64,000 bases of DNA from Candidatus Saccharimonadota bacterium (GTDB lineage Bacteria; Patescibacteriota; Saccharimonadia; Saccharimonadales; Saccharimonadaceae): positions 1-64,000 of the forward strand of contig JAFWNB010000004.1 of assembly GCA_017545505.1 (NCBI GenBank), in the 5' to 3' direction. The notes beneath the pieces were generated by a model that worked only from the letters and a program-made list of their open reading frames with translations, searched no databases and was not told where the DNA came from. The translations under genes and the position numbers were made by a program. Positions 57,975 to 64,000 of this stretch are shown piece after piece; within the stretch, counting starts at the first letter, position 1, and the number at the start of each line of letters is the position of its first letter.

Positions 57975-58510
57975 TACTTACTCCCCGCCTTTCCTGCTTT
58001 ACGAAGAATAACTTCATCAGCATATTTAATACCTTTGCCCTTATATGGCTCTGGCTTTTTAAGCGAACGAATCTCAGCAGCTACTTGACCGACTTTTTGT
58101 TTGTCGATGCCAGAAACAGTGATTTCCATTTTGTTGGTGGTAAGTTGGACGCCTTCTGGAGCTTTGTATTTCACAGGATGTGAAAAACCAAGTGCCATTT
58201 CAATCTCTTGGCCACCACCAGAAAGTCTATAGCCTACACCATTAATCTCTAATTTTTTCTCGTAACCTTTGGTTACGCCGATAACGGCATTATTTAATAA
58301 TGCGCGTTGAAGACCGTGCCAAGCACGGGATTTGGGTTCGTCATCCTCGCGGGTGACGGTAGCCGTGGTACCTTCAACCGTAACTTTGGTTTTTGGTTGG
58401 ACCGGTACAATGAGCTGACCCTTCGGGCCTGCGACAGTAATCTCACTCTCGCCGACCGTGATTGTCACTCCCGCTGGAATCTCAACGGGTTGTTTTCCGA
58501 TACGACTCAT
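57974..58510 (-). CDS. rplF: 50S ribosomal protein L6 (uL6)
   Basis: A 178-residue protein: MSRIGKQPVEIPAGVTITV at the start, SRAWHGLQRALLNNAVIGVTKG, and the C-terminal KPEPYKGKGIKYADEVILRKAGKAG. Here it is the first gene of its operon; rpsH and rpsN, normally upstream, are not adjacent, so the spc operon is split. AGGAAGAG precedes the ATG. Confidence 0.97.
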   Translation of the reverse strand: MSRIGKQPVEIPAGVTITVGESEITVAGPKGQLIVPVQPKTKVTVEGTTATVTREDDEPKSRAWHGLQRALLNNAVIGVTKGYEKKLEINGVGYRLSGGGQEIEMALGFSHPVKYKAPEGVQLTTNKMEITVSGIDKQKVGQVAAEIRSLKKPEPYKGKGIKYADEVILRKAGKAGSK

Positions 58511-58539
58511 ATCTCTTCCTTTTAATTAATATCTCGGTA

Positions 58540-58568
58540 ATTATAACACAAGTCCCCTAAAAAGTAAA
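58540..58568 (-). promoter_or_regulatory. rplF operon promoter overlapping an intergenic hairpin
   Basis: Minus-strand TTTACT (58563-58568), 17-base spacer, TATAAT (58540-58545). The -35 and spacer lie in a 12-bp hairpin (58553-58564 with 58571-58582) that also ends the cpsB transcript. Confidence 0.78.
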
Positions 58569-58583
58569 CTCTTTTTAAGGGAT

Positions 58584-59309
58584 TTATTTTGCGAGAAGTT
58601 TGTTTGGATTGATTGAAAGAATAGTTCTTAATTCGGCGGGTTTGTAATACTTTGATAGTTTTTTGATGGCTTTTTCTACGTAATATTTGCCTCTGGCATG
58701 GTGAATATCGCTGCCAAAAACAAAAATCATTTTATCTTTGGCAAATTTTTTTACAAGTTTTTTTGCTTCTTTGCCATATTTTCCAATTATACTTCCGTAG
58801 TTACATTGGAATAAAACACCAATTTCGCGTAAACTTTTGGCCGCTCCAAAATCTTTTTGAAGAATCGAGTATCTTTCTGGGTGAGCCAGGATTACAAAAT
58901 ATCCTTTTTCTATTAACTCCGAAAAATAATCTTCGTAATTTGGATAATCTGAGTCTAGCGGTAGCTCAATTAGCAAATATCTACTATCGGCCATTGTGGA
59001 AACTTTGCGTTTTTTAATTAATCCAGCAATATCCGGCTCAATAAATATTTCATTGCCTAGATACAAGTTTACTTTGATATTCTCTGCTAGTAATTCTTTT
59101 TTTAGCTGTGATAATAGTTTACTATTATTGGCGCGAGTGGAAGTATAGTTAGTCTCGCTGACAAAATGTGGAGTCGCAATTATATCAGTAACACCTTGCT
59201 CCACGAGTTCATTTATTAAATCAATACTATCCGATAGGGTTTTGGCACCATCATCAATGCCCGGTAAAATATGTGAGTGTGTATCTATAATTTTACTCTT
59301 TGTCGCCAT
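58584..59309 (-). CDS. CpsB/YwqE-type tyrosine-protein phosphatase (PHP domain)
   Basis: A 241-residue metal-dependent phosphatase. PHP motifs: IDTHSHILPGIDDGAKT with the metal His pair (~9-16), IIATPHFVSE, YLGNEIFIEPDI, ILAHPERYS and VFGSDIHHARG. These dephosphorylate the Tyr cluster of the cognate BY-kinase, whose gene lies immediately upstream and overlaps by 17 bases. Last gene of the polysaccharide operon. Confidence 0.93.
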   Translation of the reverse strand: MATKSKIIDTHSHILPGIDDGAKTLSDSIDLINELVEQGVTDIIATPHFVSETNYTSTRANNSKLLSQLKKELLAENIKVNLYLGNEIFIEPDIAGLIKKRKVSTMADSRYLLIELPLDSDYPNYEDYFSELIEKGYFVILAHPERYSILQKDFGAAKSLREIGVLFQCNYGSIIGKYGKEAKKLVKKFAKDKMIFVFGSDIHHARGKYYVEKAIKKLSKYYKPAELRTILSINPNKLLAK

Positions 59310-60663
59310 AATGGTAGTAATTATTATAATACTTAGATGACTTGTGGTTTACCATATTAAATACGACACCGGCAACCCTTGCCCCTACTTTATCTAAGGA
59401 ATCCTTGGCGAGAGCTAGATCTTTTTTACTAGTGTTACCATCTTTTACTATAATAATCGTTTCATCCATTAGGCTAGATAAAATTACTGAATCGGCTAAT
59501 CCGCCAATTGGGGCACCATCAAATATAACAATATCATAATGTTCACTTAAAACCTGTACGAGGCGCTTGTTCTTTTGGGAGGCGAGAAGTTCGCTTGGAT
59601 TTGGTGGATATGTACCACAAGTGACGATATCTAAGTTTTTAATTTTGGTAGGACGAATATATTCGCGCACATTGCGCAAACTGCCGGCAAGTAGGTTAGA
59701 CAGACCGCTAGTATTCGATAAGCCAAACATCTTATGAGAGCGGCCTTTGCGTAAATCGCAATCTACTAATAGTACGTTTTTGTCGGCTTGCGCGAACGAA
59801 ATAGCCAAGTTAGCTGCAACAAAGCTTTTGCCTTCACTCGCATTAACACTTGTCACGAGAATGGTTTTAAGGTCTTTGTCGATAGCCGTAAATTGCAAGT
59901 TCGTTCTTAAACTCTTAATGTTTTCACTAACAATTGCCTTTGGTGTCTTTTCGGCGATTAATTCGTTGCCTGGCTTTTTATTCTTTATTTCGCCCCTTGT
60001 AATACGGCCAGTAATTGGGAAACCGATGGCTTTTTCTACGTCGTCATTATATCTAATAGTGTCGTCTAAATAGAATTTTAGGAAAGCAAAACCAGCGACG
60101 AGAATAATCGCAATAGCAAACGACAATATTATATCGCGAGTCAGAGTATTATTGGCAGGCGACTCTGGAGTTTCTGCTACACTTAGCTGTGTAACGTTAT
60201 CTACTTTGTAGATACTTTTGACTTCCTCAGTGAAGACCTTAGCTACTTCGTTGGCGGTGGCTGAAGCAACCCTTGGAATTGGGTCCTTAACAGAAATACT
60301 TAGAATAGAGGTATTATCAATTACCTTGACGGAAAGATTTTTACTAAGCTGCTTAGCGTTTAACTGAAGACCGAGATTTTCGACTACTCGGTTTAGTACT
60401 AATTCACTTTTGGCGATTTCGCTATAAGTTGTGACTAGTTTTTGGCTAGCATTAATATCATTTAGGGTAGCAGCGGAGCTATTTTCTAAATTTGTGCCAT
60501 CGGCATTTGCAACAACAACGGTAGTTTGAGCTTGATATATTGGCTGCTTAATCACGGTATCATATATAATAGTTCCGCCAACAGCAACAATCGCCAAAAT
60601 TATAAAAGCTAAAATATAATGTTTTAAATAGTTAAAAAAATCTTTGATATTTATTTCGTCCAT
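59293..60663 (-). CDS. Polysaccharide co-polymerase / tyrosine autokinase (Wzz-BY-kinase fusion)
   Basis: A 456-residue protein. A Wzz chain-length domain with membrane helices at ~13-33 and ~172-192 is fused to a cytoplasmic BY-kinase. Kinase motifs: Walker A SVNASEGKSFVAANLA, Walker A' NVLLVDCDLRKG, Walker B HYDIVIFDGAP. The last residues are the autophosphorylated Tyr cluster (KYYNNYYHYGD). The two halves are separate CpsC/CpsD proteins in streptococci and fused as in Proteobacteria and Actinobacteria. It controls capsule or wall-polymer chain length together with the phosphatase. Confidence 0.93.
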   Translation of the reverse strand: MDEINIKDFFNYLKHYILAFIILAIVAVGGTIIYDTVIKQPIYQAQTTVVVANADGTNLENSSAATLNDINASQKLVTTYSEIAKSELVLNRVVENLGLQLNAKQLSKNLSVKVIDNTSILSISVKDPIPRVASATANEVAKVFTEEVKSIYKVDNVTQLSVAETPESPANNTLTRDIILSFAIAIILVAGFAFLKFYLDDTIRYNDDVEKAIGFPITGRITRGEIKNKKPGNELIAEKTPKAIVSENIKSLRTNLQFTAIDKDLKTILVTSVNASEGKSFVAANLAISFAQADKNVLLVDCDLRKGRSHKMFGLSNTSGLSNLLAGSLRNVREYIRPTKIKNLDIVTCGTYPPNPSELLASQKNKRLVQVLSEHYDIVIFDGAPIGGLADSVILSSLMDETIIIVKDGNTSKKDLALAKDSLDKVGARVAGVVFNMVNHKSSKYYNNYYHYGDKE

Positions 60664-60680
60664 AATAACTCCTGTTTTCG

Positions 60681-60708
60681 ATTATAACATAAACATTTTA
60701 ATTGTAAA
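60681..60708 (-). promoter_or_regulatory. Internal promoter before the tyrosine-kinase gene
   Basis: Minus-strand TTTACA (60703-60708), 16-base spacer, TATAAT (60681-60686), then a short leader with AGGAG. Allows kinase/phosphatase expression apart from the upstream LCP gene. Confidence 0.7.
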
Positions 60709-60714
60709 TGTATA

Positions 60715-62232
60715 TTATTCATTCGAATCACTCTCTTTTTCTTCTGGGTCGACCGGCTCTTCGGCTAAATATTGATGAATTTTATTTACGGCGTTATTAA
60801 TTGATTCTTGATTTGGAATCATTACGTAAAGTGGACGATTAGCGCCCATGCTATAAGTTGGTTGCATTGAGCCAGCACCATCAATCGCGATAGACTCAAC
60901 TTGCCAACTAATTGGATTTGTTAGCTGTAAACGAATAAAAGAAGTAATGTCTTCGCGTTCAAAAGTCGTTTCGAATAAATCCGCTGCGGCGTCTAAAATA
61001 CTTGGAGCTTTTAACAAATAATCTTTCGAGCTAGTTAGTCTTTCGATAATACTAGCTATAACCTGCTCTTGATTTTCGCCGCGATGACGATCACCGCGTT
61101 CATATGATTTTCTTTCACGAGCAAAACGCAAAGCGCAATCCCCATCTACATGCTGTTTGCCTACAATGTATTCACAGGTTTTTTGATTATTAGTATTAGC
61201 GGCTTTCAATTTCATAGCTTGATCGGAATAGATATCGATACCGTCTAGCTCATCTACGACTTTTACTACCGCCTCGAATCCTACTTTAATGGTGTGATCG
61301 ATTTTGATACCTAGAAAATCCTCAATTGTGGTCTTGCTCATATTGATGCCATATATTCCAGCATGTGTGAGTTTATCTTTTAGGCCAACAGTGCCATTTA
61401 ATTGGACATATGTATCACGCGGGATGGAGACAAGAAGGATCTTGCCAACTTTTGGATTGACCACGGCTATGATATTAACGTCCGAGCGCGCCGTAGTTTT
61501 AATACCGGTTCTTGAATCGCTACCCGAAATATAAACAATGAAAGGCTCGGTAGTAATTTCCTTGTCAGAAATCTCTATATTTTCACTTTCTAATTCAATT
61601 TCAAAAGTATAAATAATGCGCGTATCTTTTAATGCATCTTCTTCGTTTTCGTTAATCGCATCTAGACGATCAGATTCTAGAACGATACCATCAGTGATGC
61701 TGGTTTCTAGTGCGCTAATTAAAACATCTAAATCATCATAGAAGTCCGCTTCGAAACTAATAACGTTTTGCAGATATTGTTCGGCATTAGCGGATTTTGG
61801 ATCGGTTTTTATAAAGCCAATACTCTTATTTTTGAGTGATTCGATTTTTCCTGTTTCGCTAGAATCTAAAACCATCACACTGTATTCTTTAGTTTCTGGT
61901 TTTTGTTCTGTGATTTTATTCAAGAACCCATTAATCGCATCTGTATAGCGCAGGGCAAAAATGCTAGCAGCAATACAGATGATCGAAATAATTGCGCAAA
62001 TAATACGTGCTGAAGTTGAAGGCGATTTCTGAATAAAGAGTTTTGTTGCGCAAATAATCAATAATGATATGAGAATAATTGCAACGATTATAAGTATAGT
62101 GGAGTTTAGCACATTAGTATTTAATAATGAGATTATTAATAGTACCGACGAAATAGTTTGTGCTAAAACTAAGACAAAACCTAATGCTCGCCAAATTACA
62201 TTTGATGATTTTTTTGAAGTAGGTTCTATCAT
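60715..62232 (-). CDS. LytR-CpsA-Psr (LCP) family glycopolymer transferase
   Basis: A 505-residue protein with a cytoplasmic N-terminus, three or four membrane helices within ~12-110, and a large outer part. The LCP catalytic domain spans ~240-430: ISGSDSRTGIKTTARSDVN, ILLVSIPRDTYVQL, AGIYGINMSKTTIEDFLGIKIDHT, CALRFARERKSYERGDRHRGENQ with the catalytic Arg cluster. LCP proteins attach lipid-linked glycopolymers to peptidoglycan or proteins. The N-terminal membrane part is more elaborate than in typical one-helix LCPs, which matches CpsA. AAAGGAG precedes the ATG. Confidence 0.92.
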   Translation of the reverse strand: MIEPTSKKSSNVIWRALGFVLVLAQTISSVLLIISLLNTNVLNSTILIIVAIILISLLIICATKLFIQKSPSTSARIICAIISIICIAASIFALRYTDAINGFLNKITEQKPETKEYSVMVLDSSETGKIESLKNKSIGFIKTDPKSANAEQYLQNVISFEADFYDDLDVLISALETSITDGIVLESDRLDAINENEEDALKDTRIIYTFEIELESENIEISDKEITTEPFIVYISGSDSRTGIKTTARSDVNIIAVVNPKVGKILLVSIPRDTYVQLNGTVGLKDKLTHAGIYGINMSKTTIEDFLGIKIDHTIKVGFEAVVKVVDELDGIDIYSDQAMKLKAANTNNQKTCEYIVGKQHVDGDCALRFARERKSYERGDRHRGENQEQVIASIIERLTSSKDYLLKAPSILDAAADLFETTFEREDITSFIRLQLTNPISWQVESIAIDGAGSMQPTYSMGANRPLYVMIPNQESINNAVNKIHQYLAEEPVDPEEKESDSNE

Positions 62233-62244
62233 ATCGCTCCTTTA

Positions 62245-63429
62245 TTAATCGCGTGAATATAAATCGCGCGTATAAACTCTATCTTTGACGTCTTCTAATT
62301 CTAAGCTGAGACGATTGGCTAGAATCACTGAGCTTTGCTTTTTGAAATCTTTGAGATTATTGACGACTTTTGCGCCAAAAAAGTCTGATTCATTAAGCGT
62401 TGGCTCGTAAATGATTACTTTTTTGCCTTTTGCCATAATGTGTTTAATAATATCCTGGACGGCGGAAGCACGGAAATTGTCTGAACCGGCTTTCATAGTA
62501 AGACGATAAAAACCAACTATTTCTGGGTTTTTGGCTAATACTTCTTCGGCAATGAATTTTTTGCGGGTGTCATTTGATTTAACGATCGCCTCAATGAGAT
62601 TTTGTGGAACATCTTTATAATTTGCAAGCAATTGCTTTGTGTCTTTTGGCAAACAATAGCCGCCATAGCCAAACGATGGATTATTGTAGTGAGTACCAAT
62701 ACGAGGATCTAGCGAAACACCTTCTACGATACTTTTAGCGTTCAATCCTTTCTTTTCGGCGTAGGTGTCTAGCTCATTAAAATATGCCACGCGTAGAGCA
62801 AGATAGGTATTAGCGAATAATTTCACTGCTTCAGCTTCGGAGCTATTCATAAATAAAACTGGAACATCTTTGGCGAGTGATGCACTTTGTAATAATTCGG
62901 CGAATTTGTGAGCTTCTTCTGAGTATGAGCCCACAATAATGCGAGATGGATATAAATTATCATATAGGGCTTTGCCTTCACGCAAAAACTCTGGCGAAAA
63001 AAAGATGTTGTCGATTTTGTATTTTTTGCGAACTGAATCGACGTATCCGACTGGAATGGTAGATTTGATGACTATCGTAGTGTGTGGGTCGTTTATGGAA
63101 ATGACTTTTTCTATCACATCTTCTACCGAACTAGTGTCAAAGAAATTTGTTTTTTCGTCGTAGTTAGTAGGCGTAGAAATAATAACGTAGTCGGCGTCTT
63201 TAAAGGCTTCTTGATAATCTAACGTAGCTTTTAAATTAAGTTGACGCTTACCTGCTTTGGCGTCGTCAAAGTATTTTTCGATATATTCGTCTTGGATGGG
63301 TGAAGTGAAGCTGTTCACCATTTTAACTTTTTCAGGGATTACGTCTAGTGCTGTTACTTCGTTGTTTTGGCTTAGTAAAGTTGCTAGAGATAATCCGACA
63401 TAGCCTGTGCCGGCAACCGCTATTTTCAT
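62245..63429 (-). CDS. ugd: UDP-glucose 6-dehydrogenase
   Basis: A 394-residue NAD-dependent enzyme that oxidises UDP-glucose to UDP-glucuronate. Rossmann start [19 protein letters not shown], substrate loop [21 protein letters not shown], and catalytic Cys in [13 protein letters not shown] (~258). It supplies a negatively charged sugar for the capsule or wall polymer handled by the following LCP and kinase genes. First gene of the operon, with GGAG before the ATG. Confidence 0.94.
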   Translation of the reverse strand: MKIAVAGTGYVGLSLATLLSQNNEVTALDVIPEKVKMVNSFTSPIQDEYIEKYFDDAKAGKRQLNLKATLDYQEAFKDADYVIISTPTNYDEKTNFFDTSSVEDVIEKVISINDPHTTIVIKSTIPVGYVDSVRKKYKIDNIFFSPEFLREGKALYDNLYPSRIIVGSYSEEAHKFAELLQSASLAKDVPVLFMNSSEAEAVKLFANTYLALRVAYFNELDTYAEKKGLNAKSIVEGVSLDPRIGTHYNNPSFGYGGYCLPKDTKQLLANYKDVPQNLIEAIVKSNDTRKKFIAEEVLAKNPEIVGFYRLTMKAGSDNFRASAVQDIIKHIMAKGKKVIIYEPTLNESDFFGAKVVNNLKDFKKQSSVILANRLSLELEDVKDRVYTRDLYSRD

Positions 63430-63471
63430 TTATAACTCCATTATTTATAGTTTAATTAAGTCTTCAATGTA

Positions 63472-63500
63472 ATAATACTCTATATAGTTCTTTTAGTCAA
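63472..63500 (-). promoter_or_regulatory. Promoter of the ugd-LCP-kinase-phosphatase operon
   Basis: Minus-strand TTGACT (63495-63500), 17-base spacer, TATTAT (63472-63477); a leader of ~40 bases precedes the ugd ATG. Confidence 0.8.
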
Positions 63501-63506
63501 TTTAGC

Positions 63507-64000
63507 TTATGATAATGGCTTTTCTTTTTCGTCATCTTCTTTGTCTTTAGTAGCAAGATACAATAATCCAAGAATGGTTACCGCTGCAGATGCGCCAACT
63601 AGAATACCAGTGGCAGTATTATCTTCTGAGTGTATAGACTCATCGGAAGCATATGTTGATGTATTAACACCTAGAGGTTTAGAGTAATCAAGTTCTATTT
63701 CTTCAGTAGATGGCTCCTCTTCTATATTTGTTGGTACATTTGCTACAGGAGGATTTGTTACGATAGGCTGGACTTCTTCTGGAGTTTCTGGCTCAGCAGG
63801 GCAATATTCCTCTTTTAGACGCTCCGACCCTTCGCAGTATGTCAACCAAATATCAGTATTCAGCTGATTGGATACTAGATACCATTTGAATACATCGAGC
63901 GTAATGCCGTATTTAGTAGCGAGATATTTAGCCTCACGAACACGTAAATCATCAAACATCTTGCGCGGCAAACCGATGTCGGCAAAATCTTCAAAGGTAT
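63507..64000 (-). CDS. Tail-anchored acidic protein, probably cut by the window edge
   Basis: The frame is open to the edge; internal starts would be TTG 63971 or ATG 63959, neither with a clear Shine-Dalgarno, and the translated sequence reads smoothly upstream (TFEDFADIGLPRKM), so a longer protein is likely. The visible part has a soluble helical segment with two Cys, a Pro/Glu/Thr-rich linker (~60-95), one C-terminal membrane helix (GILVGASAAVTILGLLYLAT) and a charged KDKEDDEKEK end, like a membrane-stop anchor. No sorting motif resembling LPxTG is seen. Function unknown. Confidence 0.6.
   Translation of the reverse strand, partial: TFEDFADIGLPRKMFDDLRVREAKYLATKYGITLDVFKWYLVSNQLNTDIWLTYCEGSERLKEEYCPAEPETPEEVQPIVTNPPVANVPTNIEEEPSTEEIELDYSKPLGVNTSTYASDESIHSEDNTATGILVGASAAVTILGLLYLATKDKEDDEKEKPLS

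Noticed and set aside
1-64000. CRISPR array, rRNA operon, complete insertion sequence or integrase
   Set aside because: I found no regularly spaced repeats, no rRNA sequence, and no transposase or recombinase frame in the window.

Overview
The window is AT-rich DNA that reads best as a member of the Patescibacteria (CPR), most likely Candidatus Saccharibacteria (TM7). The grounds are gene content and style: small tightly packed genes, an spc-type ribosomal block of rplF-rplR-rpsE-rplO with no rpmD (uL30, the protein missing across CPR), UGA used as an ordinary stop (so not Gracilibacteria or Absconditabacteria), two sortases, an LCP/tyrosine-kinase polysaccharide operon, DUF2207 and InlB/FISUMP-type surface proteins, and no amino-acid or cofactor pathway genes beyond a thyA-dfrA-glyA folate cycle. 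The taxonomic call is inference from these traits, not from a marker search.

Layout. 1-3200: accessory region with the 3' part of a phage tail/receptor-binding protein, a stand-alone FtsK-type ATPase with an Arg in place of the Walker A Lys, a zinc-ribbon protein, unknown small genes and a candidate structured RNA. 3380-3730: tRNA-Thr, a decayed tRNA and tRNA-Tyr. 3768-7064: minus-strand housekeeping (TPR protein, holB, pseudouridine synthase, trpS). 7106-11053: two tRNA-Ala cassettes in direct orientation bracketing a sortase and thyA-dfrA-glyA. 11164-11949: SleB-like hydrolase. 12016-25658: minus-strand alpha operon, infA, a second sortase, secY, rpoC and rpoB. 25947-33230: khpA, rpsP, two unknown genes, rnc, nudix, nusB, rpmF, glutaredoxin, SpoU methyltransferase, leuS. 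33449-44284: surface adhesin, glycosyltransferase, CtpA, and the FtsE-FtsX-PcsB wall-splitting module, then pheST. 44333-52839: lineage-type membrane proteins, a MIP-family channel and metG. 52842-58510: ldh, sbcB, a membrane protein, an FKBP and the rplF-rplO operon. 58584-64000: CpsB phosphatase, BY-kinase, LCP transferase and UDP-glucose dehydrogenase, one capsule or wall-glycopolymer operon.

How it works together. Most of the accessory content concerns the cell surface: building and anchoring of glycopolymers, sortase processing, peptidoglycan cutting under FtsEX control, and secreted adhesins. That fits an epibiont living on another bacterium.

The most unusual signals are nucleic-acid level. 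(1) After three tRNAs (two Ala, one Tyr) a hairpin or terminator is followed, 75-85 bases after the original, by a second copy of that tRNA's own 3' end. In both Ala cases the copy is the 3' strand of a 42-base CCA-ended hairpin whose 5' strand has changed in a compensating way. (2) Large palindromic elements with a shared GGCC/GGCC-AAGCTT core sit in-frame inside leuS and across the stop codon of a sortase gene; leuS carries a second, different one. (3) At least a dozen genes have a -10 box ending 6-7 bases before the start codon, which predicts leaderless mRNAs. (4) A 138-base three-way-junction RNA candidate lies at 2797-2934.
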